Position numbers and translations under genes: made by a program. Shown here piece by piece: positions 11,426 to 25,900 of a stretch of 64,000 nucleotides of DNA. A model generated the notes under the pieces. That model saw nothing but the letters and a program-made list of their open reading frames with translations, had not been told where the DNA came from and did no database searches. The stretch covers positions 21,824,001-21,888,000 of the forward strand of contig OY540810.1 of NCBI GenBank assembly GCA_961205875.1. Direction: 5' to 3'. Every line of letters begins with the position of its first letter. Position 1 is the stretch's first letter. This DNA comes from Sialis fuliginosa. Lineage: Eukaryota > Arthropoda > Insecta > Megaloptera > Sialidae.

Positions 11426-11807
11426 TTACTACCGGGCGTTATAAGGCGATAAAATTTGTTTATATTTAACTGAAATTAATTAGTTTTGATTATTTTAACA
11501 TGGATTATTATATAACAATCGACACAGTAACCATCAAAAAGAGTTTGTGAACACATATGGTTACCACAAAATAATAGCTTTGAGGTACATTTGGGGTTTA
11601 AAGTTTATTGGTGTGATAACTTTTCATCATGTTCTCGAAATGATACATTTCTATACTGTTACTATTTGCTAATATATATTTTTTGTAATTTTTTCTTGAG
11701 AATATTAGATAACCTATTAAATCAAGAAATAAAGTTTTTGTATTTTGATATTTATCGTCCGAAAAATTATCGTTATATTACGTGGGCGTTATAACGCTCG
11801 GTAGTAA
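11426..11807. repeat. 382-bp TIR element
   Basis: Termini TTACTACCGGGCGTTATAA and its inverted copy (TTATAACGCTCGGTAGTAA) match at 18 of 19 positions. A solo end, 'taactaccgggcgttataac', lies at 12312. The 67-codon frame inside is not conserved-looking. Confidence 0.7.
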
Positions 11808-11859
11808 TATGTACCTATGGGTAATCTATAAAATTCGTCACGCAAATTTTAATCATTTT

Positions 11860-12108
11860 TGACCCCTCTGTCCATCTTTGTCACGCTGCATCACATTTTT
11901 TCAACCCCCTACCTAATAATACGTCACAAAACTTACCCTCCCCCCAATAAAATCTATAGTTTAAAAAAAATAGGAATAAAATTCATGTGGATATTTCAAA
12001 CGTCACGTTTGTTCGGCCCCCCTCCCCTCCTAGTCATATATCATCAAGCTAGGCAATTGCCCCTCTCCACCCCCTTTTTGCGTACGTATTTTATGAACGA
12101 CCCACTAT
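11860..12108 (-). repeat. 'gggtcgttcataaaatacgt' dispersed repeat
   Basis: Read on the minus strand it starts 'gggtcgttcataaaatacgt', then 'acgcaaaaagggggtggag', followed by purine-rich runs and 'acgtattattaggtaggggg'. This layout is common in insect interspersed repeats. The 108-codon plus-strand frame here is a by-product of its low complexity. Confidence 0.45.
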
Positions 12109-12572
12109 CTGCATCCAAAAACACGTGTTTTAACATACTATACTCCAACATAATTTTTTTATTAATTACTATTTTGTCCAACTAACTTTTTTCTTCCAAA
12201 TACCAACCGAAAAAACAAAATTTTTAATAAAAACAACTTTTTCTATGTGTTTTAGTCAACTTGAAATTAATATAAGTGACTTAAACCGTTCTCTATGGCC
12301 GTAGTGGCTCATAACTACCGGGCGTTATAACACTTCTCATTTTCCAGCTTTTCTAGATAACATATATTTTTATTATTATTTTTCCTGGCAAACTACATAC
12401 GTAAGGATATACATACCAAAAAATTATAATAATCGGAGATAAAAAAATAGTTTCAGTAACAAGTGGAATATTCCAATTAACTAGAAATACTATAAGATAT
12501 AAATAAACATAAAAATATTATATGATAATTAAATAATAGTTTTTATACAAATGTATATGTTTGGGTATATCA

Positions 12573-12598
12573 TATTTATTTATTTATTTATTTATTTT
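12573..12598. repeat. (TTTA)n microsatellite
   Basis: About six tandem 'ttta' units followed by T-rich sequence. Confidence 0.8.
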
Positions 12599-13069
12599 AT
12601 TATATTTTTATTATTTATCCAGTATCACAAGTATCACCTTGACATTTCAATGTAATATTTACTTATGCAAATAATATTCATCGTGAATAAAGAACGAGAA
12701 AAAAACGTATAACGGTTGGAGCTTCACTGATTTTTATTCAGAAAACAGCAGATAAGCGGCGTAACCATTGCGAGGGGGAGAGTAGGGAGGATCCCTCCCT
12801 GCCTGCAGTGGTGTAAGCTGTAAGGGGCCAGATAGTTATACTATGTAATTTATATGGATATAAACTTTTGTTTGTTAATCCCCCCCCCCCCCCCCCAACC
12901 AGGCGCGTGAGCATTTTGAAGTGCTTGAATTGCTAAAGAAATGTATTTTTTTAAAATGATGAGCAAAAGTAGTACCTATTATTAAAAAGATTCAAAAAAA
13001 TCCCCCACTCCCTTCAAAGTTACGCCATTTTGTAGCGGATACCTCAATTTATATATTATACATAATAAC

Positions 13070-13780
13070 ATGTCCTGACTGATTTATCTTTGCCGAGCCA
13101 TAACACCTGAACCTAGAAATATGAAATTTCAGCGGTGTCTTCCTTTTATGATATAAGCATCCACTAAGAAATTCGAAATTTAACCCCTACTGGGATAAAT
13201 GGGGGTGTAAAAGTTTGTATGGATAAAATATTGTTTTGGTCGGATTTACTTGAAACTTCAAATAAATACTCTACAATACAAATAATAAAACATGTATTTC
13301 AGCATTTCCCAAAATTCAACCCCTATGAGGTTGTAAGGGGGTGGAAAAGTTTGTATGAGAAAAAAAATTCGTTTGTATTTACTTGAATAAATACTCTAAA
13401 AAAGACGAGATTGGTTTAAATTTTTTAAATGTTGATATACATATTTATCTACATAACTGTTTATGATATTGATAAAATAATATAAAATTATATTAAAATA
13501 AAAATTTGGACATTCAGCCCCTAATAGCTTAAGAGAGGGACAGGGGTAAGTTTTTGATATGTTTATCTGCATAGTTATAAAGGTAAATTCGAGTAAAATA
13601 GTTTTTTATTAAAATAAAAACTACGATATTCAACCCCTAATGGCATGGTAGACAATAGTAGACATATCCGAGATATTAACTATTTTGTATAGGTAATGAA
13701 TTAAAAATAAAATATCTGTAATGCCAATATAAAACAAATTTTACAACGCGGTCGGAGCCGCGGGCAGGAATAGCTATTAG
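13070..13780 (+). mobile_element. Decayed Helitron-type repeat
   Basis: Contains repeated blocks 'gggtgtaaaagtttgtatgg' and 'gggtggaaaagtttgtatga', and ends 'ggagccgcgggcaggaatag' then CTAT. This is a worn form of the GC hairpin plus CTAG terminus seen intact at 42870-42891. Confidence 0.5.
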
Positions 13781-14959
13781 TATACATATTTATAGGTCCG
13801 CTATAGTATAATATATTTTTAAGATTTTTGGCACTCCGGCGCCATCATGGTTCTTATCTTATGTTTGTATTAACTTATTTATTATTAAGTAATAATGACA
13901 GAATCATTAAGTATGTATGTACGTACAATGTAGTAGGTACATACATACATAATACTTATATGACAATAACTTTGGGTCATACTTACAACTTACACTATCT
14001 ACAGTTGTGTGTTCCGCGCTGCTTGCAATACCTGTAGAGGTAGTAGAGGTAGATCAGTATGTATGTACACAATAGTTGTAAGAATTTTTTAAATAACAGT
14101 ATAGTGAGTATCAAAGCCATTGATAATTTACCAGTTTTAATTTTTATGTTCCTTTTATTTATTATTATTTGGAGTTGAATTTCTTCTTATTTCGTGTTAA
14201 TGTAGTGGGAAGAGTACAAGATCCTTGACTTTATAATATAAAGCTTGAACCATCAGATTAACTATTGAATTATGAGCCTTTAAAAACTATAGAGATAATA
14301 TAACATGGAGCAGGTGTACCATAGTATTTCATGTAAGTTGAAGCGACGTTTAAATAATAAGAGAAAGCGAATTTCTGAATTGTTGTGTCTTTCTCTTTTG
14401 AACACGTTTGCAGTATAGATTCACTCACTTTTAGATTTCTTCAAATATTTTTTTCTGTTTTTACCAAATATTTACTGTTTTGGTTACCATACCTTCTCTA
14501 TTAAAAGTACTTTTGTCTATTTTATTTTAAAAATTGAATTTTCTAGAGTAATTAAATGTACTTATAATGATTGAAATTTCCCCAAGGGCGTCAGATTCGC
14601 TGACAATGAGGCTATTGTTATGTAATGTATGCACAATGTAGATTGTACATACGGTTCATACGGATATAATTAACGATGACACTAGGAAAAATTAAAAATA
14701 ATATAGATGATTTAACGAACAATTAGTCTTAAAATTGTGTTCATAGTAGTCAAGTTATCTCGAAAAAAAATTACCAAAGGATTTTTTAAATTATATTTTG
14801 TATAAAAAAACGCAACTTACCTAATCAAATATAACTGCTCTCTTGTAAAATAATATTTTCGACATAAGATGTTCTGTTATTTAATCACAAACACAATTTG
14901 ATTTTTTACTCTCCCCCTCTTTATTTTATATAGGTAGGTATATACATATACATACATAT
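13781..14959. other. Intergenic DNA, nothing recognised
   Basis: Short 'tacatacata' runs and AT-rich sequence. No splice-bounded exon or element ends were found. Confidence 0.35.
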
Positions 14960-16276
14960 ATGACGGATTCCACGGTCGATCAGACAGAGCGCTCGCGCGG
15001 GCCTTTTTTTAATGTATCGCTACTTTTCTATCTCGCTGTGTTCAGCGCCCACGGGGCTACAAAAAAAATCTGCATACGTAATTGGATAGATTTTTGTCTG
15101 CTCTTTCTAATGGTGTCCTCATTTTTCCCGGAAAATGCATTTTTCACCGAGAAAATCGACTTCAAAGTTAAAGCGATTTATCGAAAAATATGTATCTTTC
15201 GAACCTGGCTTAAGTTATATCAATCGATAGATAATCTAATGATGAACATTTGTACGAAATTTCAGGATGGAGACTTTAACGGTTCAAAAGTTATTAACGA
15301 ATGAACATCGAAAAACGTGGTTTTGCGGCCGCGCGTGTTGCTACAAACAGCGCTACAACGCACGTAATGTTTAGATTTAAAAGTATTTTGCATTTTTGCA
15401 TTCGTGCAGAGGCGTATTTACCATGGGGCCATGGGGGCCATGGCCTAGGGCGGCAGGTCGAGAGGGGCGGTAGATTTTTTTAGTTTAATATAGCACATTT
15501 AAAAAAAAATAGGGAAACAAAAAATGAGTAGCGTGACTAAAAAAAAAAAAGGTCATCAGTTTTTTATGTACATTATATTAATATATGATTATATTTTCCA
15601 TTATTTGCAAAAAAAATTCTCACTTTTCAGTTCATATAGGAATTTTGACTGTTAAAAATATATTATATTTTCCCATGGTATAGGGGCGGCAATTTTTTTC
15701 ACCAGGGCGGCAATTTTTTTTTGACCAGGGCGACAATTTTTTTACCCAAAGCGGCAATTTTTTAAATGTGCTATATTAAACTAAAAAAATCTACCGCCCC
15801 TCTCGACCTGCCGCCCTAGGCCATGGCCCCCATGGCCCCATGGTAAATACGCCTCTGCACGAATGCAAAAATGCAAAAGACTTTTAAATCTAAACATTAC
15901 GTGCGTTGTAGCGCTGTTTGTAGCAACACGCGCGGCCGCAAAACCACGTTTTTCGATGTTCATTCGTTAATAACTTTTGAACCGTTAAAGTCTCCATCCT
16001 GAAATTTCGTACAGATGTTCATCATTAGATTATCTATCGATTGATATAACTTAAGCCAGGTTCGAAAGATATATATTTTCCGATAAATCGCTTTAACTTT
16101 GAAGTCGATTTTCTCGGTGAAAAATGCATTTTCCGGGAAAAATGAGGACACCATTAGAAAGAGCAGACAAAAATCTATCTAATTGCGTATGCTGGACACA
16201 GCGAGATAGAAAAGTAGCGATACATTAAAAAAGGCCCGCGCGAACGCTCTGTCTGATCGACCGTGGAATCCGTCAT
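14960..16276. mobile_element. 1.3-kb foldback element
   Basis: Outer ends 'atgacggattccacggtcga' and the exact inverted sequence at 16257-16276. Arms of roughly 550 bp are nearly identical, including paired 60-codon frames that are simply mirror images. The left arm has about 27 extra bases around 15041-15075. A nested repeat 'gtatttaccatggggccat' is duplicated in both arms, so it predates or took part in the fold-back. No transposase. Centre near 15630. Confidence 0.8.
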
Positions 16277-17299
16277 ATACTACTTATTGTTAGAACATTT
16301 TTGATTTTATTAGAATTATTTTCGTGTGCATGGTTTTGTTCATAGATTAGAACACGTTGATCTTTGACCTATAATCAACATTTTTTATTTACATTATGAA
16401 ATAGTTTCGAGAGCAAAAACTATTGGCATGAAGTAATTGAGGGAATGATAAAAAAATTGTACAATACTGCCATGCTATATAGTATTAGTATAAGCATTAC
16501 CAGACTTTTGAAAGTTATTAATAGCCTAATAAAAACAAGTCAGTTTACATTAACATGGTGACCATGAAAGAAGAGTCTAGGGCTAGAAAAATTGTGTTTT
16601 TAATTCACGAGACTAGAAACAAGTCGCTGCATTCTGATAATACCTTTTTATATATAATACCATATTTGCAGGAGAGCTAAATTACTGAATCGATCAGATG
16701 GTATGGTACTATTGAAAGTGATATAACATAGACAAATATTTTTTTGTGGTTACCTGGTACTCACAATATATGCGTACATGGAGAAAAACGGAGTTGGTTT
16801 TTTAATAAAAATTACAGTTGCCGATTAAAAATTTCAATTTTGTATCAAAAAATACTATCAATTTTAACAAGTACTGTCAATTGAGTAACTTTTACAATCT
16901 CCATTGTAATTTTTATAATACGCAATTTTTACTATTTTCGTAAATATCATTTTGATAATTTATTCAACTTATTATTCTTAAATTGAATTATTTGTTAAGT
17001 GCTATACAAATTATTATACCCCCCCCTTCTCCCTGTCCTATTGTCAGCAAAAATAAGAAAAGTCAAGACCCCCCCTCCCGGACAAACTTATTTATATTTT
17101 TTATGTTGGTGAGGATCGTTATAATCGCTATTATAGAGTAATAATTTAAATACATATTTACAAATTATCTTATGTATTTTTATTGTGTTAACAAATAAGA
17201 TCCAAACAATGTCCAAAATGTTGTGCAACACAAACAGTACATACATGTATAATGTATATAAACATATATATATATACATTATACATATACATATATGTA
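16277..17299. other. Intergenic DNA with TA-rich tracts
   Basis: Nothing gene-like. 'cccccccttctccc' runs at 17020-17090 and a TATA/TACA microsatellite at 17236-17300. Confidence 0.35.
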
Positions 17300-17425
17300 T
17301 GTAGTGTCCGACTGAACATTCGGCTTAAGTCACCTTCGGCCCAAATTGCACCATCGGTTAAATAATCGACTTCTACCAAAATTAGACAGAAGGTTTAGCC
17401 GAAGCCGAAGGTTAAACTATATACT
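17300..17425. repeat. CTTCGG-rich repeat
   Basis: Several direct and inverted 'ttcggc' / 'gccgaa' words ('tcaccttcggccc', 'gccgaagccgaaggtt') suggest a small inverted repeat. Limits unclear. Confidence 0.35.
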
Positions 17426-19510
17426 ATACTTATCCTTTTTTCGGACATATAGTATGTTTCTTACTTTTTCACATACAATCAAATTCTTAAAAAAAATATA
17501 TAGCTTCTCATTTAAAAAATACCCACAAATACAAAATCAAAATTATATAGTCTATTTCTCCTTTTTAGCCTTTTTAGCCTTTAAGCTTGGAAATGGAAAA
17601 TTATATTTTTCCGTACTGAAGAGCAAGAAAAAGGTAATTTGAAAACAATTGGTAAAAATGAATTCCTTGGACTGACCTTCATATTCTTTTATTTTTTAAA
17701 TATATTTCCCAACCCTTGGATTAGACGAGCCTAACGGAACACATACCGCGAAAAATATATTGGGCATGTTGATAAACATTCAAAGGATGGTATTACATGC
17801 ATTTGGTATACTTTCATTTAATGTGCATATATTTATAAAGTGAGTAATAATTAGTGGTATTTTTTTATCAGTTAAAGGCGTGAATAAATTGCAAATTTAC
17901 GTTGAATATAATCAGATATACTTTAAAAATACCAGTGATTTAGTTGAGGTAAGTTCTTGGAAAGTATATTGTTGTTAATTTTGATTATGTTTGATTTTTT
18001 TTTAATATTTACTTTCAATCAAAAGAAGCTCCTTAATTAAAACATATGTTTTGTAATATTTTATTAATTACTGTTAAAATTATTGAAAGCATTATTCTAC
18101 TCGATTTTTTTATACAGATATTTAGATACTAATATTTGTTACAAAGAGACACTTTTTTTACCTTTTCATATTATTTTAATTGAAAAATCATTGTTTTAGT
18201 ATATTTGTGTATATTTAATAGGTTTACAATTCGTGTTTTATAGTTAGTTAATCTATGAAAAATCTTCTATGTAGACTAACATATAGGGACTCTAAAGCCG
18301 ATACCGGTTATTTGAATGCGTAATTTTATTTTGAATAAAAATAAAATGTGGTGCTCCTATGTAAAAATTCACTGTTTTTTTACAAAATAAATTAAATTTG
18401 ATTTTTTTAACTAATATTTCTTCATATTATTTGTTATATAAATATATACATATATATAATATACCTCACTTTGCTATTATTTTATATATATAGCATATTC
18501 ACAATTTAAAGTTTTAAAAAAAACATGTTTTGATATAAAGCAAGTTTTAATGGAATAAGATTCAATATTTTTTCGGCTGTTTTAAATATGGCAGTTTTTA
18601 TTTTTTGTCATTTCCGGTCTAAGCGGAAGTGATGTCAACTTTTGTATTTCAAATGGAAACCTATATTTAAATTATAAATTCATACATATCAAACATATGA
18701 GTACATATAAAAGTCTATCATGGAAACATTGCAAAATATTATTTATCAGTTGGTTGAATTAAATTATGATTTTTAATTATTAAGACCATTTAAATAATTT
18801 AAGCAAATATTGACGGAGTTTAGATTGACAAATGGATTCAATATATATAGGTACTATGTTACTTTCTGGATTATGTAGAATTTAAGAAAAATGTTTTCTC
18901 ATTTTCAACTAGATTATTAGTACCTGGTCTCAAGTGGTCTATCTTTTTATATCTTTATATATAATGTACATAAATAACTTTTTATCATGTATAGTTCTAG
19001 TTACCCCTTAGTAGATAAGAGTGATTCCCAACTTCGTCAAGCTGAAATAAGTTTTTTATCATCGCTTTATCATGTTTTCTTCAAATAAACTAAATACTGA
19101 CTTATAATAAGTAATATAGGGTTCTTCGGGATTTTAAAGTTTAAGAACCATTGACTGAAGTAATATGTAAATATAAATATATAGTGTTTTTTTCCCATTT
19201 AAGAATATTGTGTTGGATTTGTGAATCATTTAAAAATCATATACATAATTTAAAAAACAGAATCCTATAAAAAATTTATAATACAAATTATTACTGTTTA
19301 AAAGATTTTTTCATTTCATTTAGTATTATAACTATTATTATTATTAAACTATAATTCCAACAATACAAAGCTTGATTTACACTTTACTTAAATAAATAAG
19401 TATTTATAACTATACTGAACTAATAACTGGTTTCTTGTTTTGTTTATTAGCAATAATTCAACATTGTCCAGTTAGTTGCATTCTTGGCCTTCTTCAGCAA
19501 TCAAACGCCA
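17426..19510. other. Intergenic DNA upstream of gene C
   Basis: AT-rich, no element ends recognised. One GTAAGT donor-like site (17949) is present but has no partner. Confidence 0.35.
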
Positions 19511-19556
19511 TCAGTTTGTCTATTAACGGCTAGTGCAGTGAAAGAAAAATTATAAT
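19511..19556 (+). promoter_or_regulatory. Putative gene C transcription start and 5' UTR exon
   Basis: Initiator TCAGTT at 19511-19516, followed by 'tctattaacggctagt', resembles the gene B start region. A donor GTGAGT follows at 19557. The acceptor 'aaacatttcag' ends at 19869, five bases before the ATG. Inference from sequence pattern only. Confidence 0.35.
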
Positions 19557-19874
19557 GTGAGTAGCAGGATTTAAATAACTTTGATGCATTTACAAATTTT
19601 GGTATATTATTTTTAATATTTTAATAACTGATATTTTCCACAAAAAATGCATCAATATAAATTAAATTCATATATGTATTATAATTTTATTATTAAAGAG
19701 ATAGGTATATTGATTATCAAATGTTTTATTTTTTATTTAGAATTTATGTTAATATTTTATTTTATTTATTTTAAAAAAATAATTGTGTTGTAGGACTTTT
19801 CTGATATTAATTAATATAATATTATCACAAAATATTTTTAATGTACTAAAATAGTGGTAAACATTTCAGTAAAA

Positions 19875-19955
19875 ATGAAAGTCCCACAAGTGACTTCTTG
19901 TTGCTGCGGCTGCACTCTCAGAACAGGGACAAGAATTCTTGGATGGCTTCAGTTG
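19875..19955 (+). CDS. Gene C exon 1 (coding)
   Basis: Context 'catttcag|taaaaATG'. Donor TTG|GTATGT. Differs from D by two silent changes and Arg to Gln at residue 20. Confidence 0.85.
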
Positions 19956-22900
19956 GTATGTATTCATAAATTATAATAATTTATTATGTTTAATTCCGAT
20001 TATCTTTTATTATTATTTTTCTTCTTTTTAAAATTAATAATAATCGGTCTTGATTACGTATACAAGACGAGACCGGGATAATATGGCTTCAATTTTCGTG
20101 AGATGAGATTATCTGTTGTAAAGTTTGAAATCGAGACGAGATCATGCTTAGCTCTCTCTCTCGTAGCTCTCATTTCATCTTGTGTGCAACCTTAGTCCTA
20201 AGCATGCTTGACAACCTATGTTCCATCCCCCCCCCCCCCCCCCCCCAAATAAAATAATTGTATTCTTTAATTATTTTTAATTTTATAAATAAAATAAAAA
20301 AAATGGGGGGGGGGGTGTTCCATTACCCCTTATACCATATGTATGAAATATACAATAGTATAAGTAAGTATAATTAGTGAAGCCGATTTTTTTTCGAAAT
20401 CCGGATTGAAAACATCCTATTTTTGAAAACGATCTTTTAACCGGATACGAATGTTTGCCTACGTGAATTTTTAAGTTAAAAATTGTAGGTAATGTCAATA
20501 TCTATAATTTATGTTCTATGCATTTTTTCGAAAAAACAAATTTTTGAAAACAACATTTTTATTATAATTCAAATGGTTCATAACAGAGAAGAAATATCTG
20601 CCATGAGTGTCATGGGACTTTCTCATACGTATTACAGAGATTGAACAGTGTGCGTGTTTGCCATAGGTACCATCGGACTTTCTTATACGTAATACTGAGA
20701 GTGAACAGTGTGGGTGACTCTAAATAATTATATTAAAACATTCTTTCTGGGGAAATAAATTATAGATTATAGATAATAATAAACTTGACATTTTTTATCT
20801 AAAACATTTTTTTCTTATTTCAAAAATAATTCGAAAATTCAAAAATCGACAAGATAAACATCCGTTTTCAGTTATTATACTCAAAAAAATTCATTTACTA
20901 CATAATGTAGAGAATAATATTATCTATAAAATAGTTTATGTCCCATTCATTTTATTCTATCTTATTAGTTTGTCAGAAATGTTTTAATAAAATAAGAATC
21001 ACGTACACTATTCACTAGGATTACGTATAAGAAAGTCCCGTGGATCCCAAGACAGATATTTTATATATCATTTTATTTCTTTAATGAGCAAAAAGTACTT
21101 TCTTAACTTTAGTTTATATTAACTATTGCTAAAACACAAAAAATGCTGTTCAATATTGGATCTTGGCTTCTGAGTGTAAGCCGCGTTGGTTTGGTCATGT
21201 TAAAGACTTGTATATGTACTGTTCAATATTACAAATGCTATAATTGTTTATTAAGTGTATACATATTTGACCGCGTTGCACTTTATTGTCACTTGACGTT
21301 TCGACAATTTATGGTACTCAACACTTCACTTCTGAAAAAGACCACGAGATGTTGGTCGAAACGTCAAGTGACAATAAAGTGCAACGCGGTATACAACCCA
21401 ATAATCAAATATTTATACAATTGAATAACCGCGAAAGTCTACGTTCAAAAATAGTTTATTAAGTGTTAGAATAGTTTATTTAATATTCTTCACTATTTCT
21501 CATTTCATTTAAAATATTGCGCGTAACTTAAGCATGGCAGAGTGTACGGTTTACCATAAATGGTCAACCATGTTTACACCAGCTAGGAGCTCGTGATTAA
21601 TGAAGAAATATTAAGGGTAGTAAGATATGTATTTTACAAAGCATTCCCATAAACTATGAAAATTCTTGCATGTATAATTGATTATTTGAAAATTTGATAA
21701 CAATTATAAGATATGTACATTGTACATTGTACATATATTGTAAATATACTTCAATCACAGTACGGTTGGCTTCTATAGTATCTATAGTGTGCGATTCTGT
21801 GTATTGTTGAAACTTTGGAACGTCGATCAAGCATTCGCCTACGGCCTACACACTGAAAGATGCTTCATTGCCACGAGCAGTGCCGTTTTAAGACTTTTCG
21901 TAATTAACAAATTAACGTCTCCCAATAAGTGTTTATAGCATTTAAAAATACTACGTTAAGATATTTCTCGGGGAATAAAGATTCGCTATATGTTAGAAAA
22001 TAAAAAATATTGTGCGACTCGTGTAATTTCTCAAGTAAACCCTAAAAAAACATTGCGAGCGTAGTACCTAATCTTTGCTCTCAAGATTTTGAATAGAGCT
22101 TCTTATATTATTTTATAGTTATTTACAAAATTTGGGTTTACTCGTTACGTTTTTAAATTTTCTAAAATATACCCCAAGAGTTTAGTTTGTTTTCTTGACA
22201 TAGATTATACGGACTGTGCATCTGATTTCGAAAATAACTTTTTTGTCTATGGTTTGCTTTACTTTTTAGGATGTCACTGCCTCCTAGTTGATGGCAATAC
22301 TGAATTTTAACAATTAAAAAAATAATTTTACTACAGTGTAAAAATGTGGCCCCCGGCGTACGCCCGCGCCGGTTAAAACGGCACTGGTCATGAGTCATAA
22401 TATATCAAGGTTTCTCGTCTGGGGCGTGAACCTAATACATTCGACGAAACCTTGAAATCTATTGAAACTTAGAATTAAGAGTCTCCATAGTTTGGAATAG
22501 TTACATGAAACTAATGTTTCACAGTTTGTTGTGACACATACATTAAAGTCAATTTAATTCCATTATAAATTCAGATAACGTCTGTTGCATATATGTATGT
22601 CTCTAGCATTTTACTGATATATTAAATATCTTTAAAATATCACATATTCTGAATATTTGCCTTTTTAACAATCATTTTATTTATTTTGATATGCATACAT
22701 TTATTCTTTAAAACTAAATGATAATGTATTTTGCGATATGTAACACAATTATTAAATAAATCTTTTTGAAGCCAAAATGATTTTCTTCCTAAAACAAATA
22801 CGAAATTAACATTTTAGTTAAATATAAAGTACGCAATTAATTACACTGATTTAATATGTTAAATAAGCACGCACATGATAGGGTTCCGTAGTCATTCTCA

Positions 22901-25900
22901 CTACGATTTATAAAAAGGAGTTATTCCAAAATGTTTCAGCGAAACTAGAAAGATTCCTAGTTTTCTACGGAATCCTAAAGAGTAAATGTGTGTAATTATG
23001 TAATCGCATTAGAAGTTATACTTCTTTGGCGTAGTGATATTTAGTGTATAAATTCAAAACTAAAGATCTGTTTTACCGACTATCATAACAGAAATCTGCA
23101 TTATCTACACCTAACCTAACTTAATGGTGTTGTCTACTTTACATGGTGCGCGCGCACCGTTGCATGTAACGTATTAACGCGTAAAAAAATAAAAAATAAA
23201 AGCTTGTAGGTATCTAAATATATCGAATGTATAATTAATCACAGAATATATTTTTTTCAGATTGGTGGATTGTTTAGTGTTGTATATTTATCTGTTAACG
23301 CCGAATTCATTCAAAAATTCAGACAACAGAATACAGATGTAGATGTAGATACTATATTACAAGGTTTGTACAGTAAAATTGTGATTGAATCCTTAGCAAT
23401 AATATGGCTTCTCATTTAATAAGACACCATCTTACGTATTTGGAAAATGTTAATAGATTTTTATATATCGTCGTGACACAACTCAAAAATCATTCTTTTT
23501 GAGTTAAATAATAAATAAAAATATTTATAAAAAGATCGACTTTTATCAGAAAAAACGACAAAAAGATAATTAATAAAATACTAGGTAGAGAGACCATGTA
23601 TAACTTCTAAATGCACAACAATATTTTAAAATCGTTCTCCTGAAAAATAAGAATTTTTGAGATGTGTCACTTTTCTTGTGCACCGACGATATGTGGTAGT
23701 TACTACTTTAAGTAACAATATAATGTAAACTTTTTGTTTCTTAGCACAACATAGTCCTAAAGCTTTTACTTTTTTCAGGGGTGAGAATCGTATTGATTAT
23801 TTATGCTATTTTGGCAACTATCCAAACACTTTTCGCAATACTTCTGTTACTTGCTGCCGCAAAGGTAAATTGTAACATATATTTGACGGTGGAAAAGTAA
23901 AACCAAATAAGGGACATATTTACCAAATATATTGGGACGAAAAAAAAACAATATTTTGACCAATTTTTGCCAACATTTTTTTCATTTTTCTCTTTATATC
24001 TACTAGAGTTAATCACGTTTGATATTATTTATTTAATTAAAGAAAATATGTCACTCCTTGTAAGTTTTCTTTGAATTTTGTCAACAGTTGTTTAACTATA
24101 ATAATTCGGTCAAGACATACCCGGGTATATGCCATAAGGGTTCCGAATTACGTAACGTAATAGGTATTGAGTCAAAAATAATAGTTATTTTTTTACTCAA
24201 TGGTATAGGTCAATATCGGTTAAAATGTCCGATATTTGGTTTCAGCGTTCCACTGTCGAATGTTTATGTATAATGTACAATAAAATAATCCTTATTAATA
24301 CTATATACCTAATATTTTCATATTTGGAAATGTATAATATTTTTTTTTTAGGAACATCCAAGTTATATTAAACCATGGCTGATTTTCCAATTAATAGTAA
24401 TGTTTATTTCGTTTGTCATGTCTGTAGCTCTCATTGCTTTATATTTCAAGCAGGGTAACTCTCCACAAGGAATAGGACAAATATTTTCGATACTTATTGC
24501 TGAAGGTACGTACTTATATTTTCACTTAGTGTTAGCTGTTATTGTTTGTATACTTATATTTGATTCTATAAACAGTGATTTTAAATAAACACTTCACTTC
24601 CGATAGATTTAAAAAAATCTTTGCACTTATATAGTATGTGCCAATTATTTTTTTTACTATCTAAAATTTCATACTAACTATTACATGGGCTGAAAAGTCT
24701 TTGGCCTGACTTACTGATGGTGACATGAACAAAAAATCTTTATGCTTCTCATAGAGTACCACCCTTATTTAGAATACTATCAAAATTTCATGACATTTCA
24801 TGTACTCTTGTTGAAGTTACATCCTTCGAAGTGACGCTACTTTTGTTATTTTTTTAATCATGGAAAAAAGTGAATTTCGTGTTTTGATTAAACATACGAA
24901 TTGGTTCCGCACCCACCGTATTCTCCTGACCTGGCTCTCCAGCGACTACTACCTTTTTCCTAAATTGAAAATGTGGCTCTCTGGCAAAAGATTTTACTCT
25001 AATGAAGAGATTGAGTTGGAAATAAACGCCTATTTTGAGGGACTTGACGCGAATCACTATAAGACCGGGCAAAAGTAATGATCCGTTTAAAGTTTAGTCT
25101 GTATTAATTATTATACCCATTGGTGCATACTCCGAGGGGGGGGGAGGGGGAGAGAACTTACCTCGGCATGATTCTGAAAGGGGCTTCTTGTTTGTTTAGT
25201 AAGTTATGATTTAACTTCTTGTTTTATTGATGTTTCTATAGTAAATTGAGATTTTATGCATGGAATTTCACTATAAAATACCTCGAGAACGGTTTGAGAT
25301 GAAAATCTGAAGTTTAAAAATTTAAATTTTTCACGTCGTTTTCTATATGTATAATAAACATATTTTTCTTAACCCAAAAATATTTAGTCAAATTTCATGG
25401 TTCTTTCAACCTTTCATAGAAATATCAACTATATTTTAAAAGCGTAATTAAAAAAAAAACCATTTGTGAGTGATCGTATGCAAAAATTACTCACACGCCC
25501 AACTATAATCCAGGGTGGTACCGAAGTTTGCTTAATTTGTAGAAGCTCATGAAGTGAAAACGAAAATTTTAATAACTCTGTGAAAAACATCGCAGAAAAT
25601 ATCAAATTTTGTGATATTTCAAATATATTATAATTAAATGTTTTTATTATAACCGGTAAAATATTTTTTATTAAAAAAAAGTTAACATAAAAATATTGTA
25701 AAAGCTATCTCACAACAACGTGGAATGAACAGCAATGATTTTTTGGTTAAATTTTGAGAAGCAGTGTTTTAAAGTGTATGAAAACCTTAAATTTTATAAT
25801 AAATTTAAACGATTGAAATTCTAAAAATGTATTACTTATTTCTAATGACCATTCTAATAACATTATCTTTCTTAAAAAGTTATATAATCGTTTCGGTTTT

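Noticed and set aside
13828..14037. 69-codon frame rich in Tyr and Thr
   Set aside because: It results from 'tacatacata' microsatellite sequence.
15301..15963. Two 60-codon frames on opposite strands with nearly identical proteins
   Set aside because: They are the two arms of the foldback at 14960-16276, not genes.
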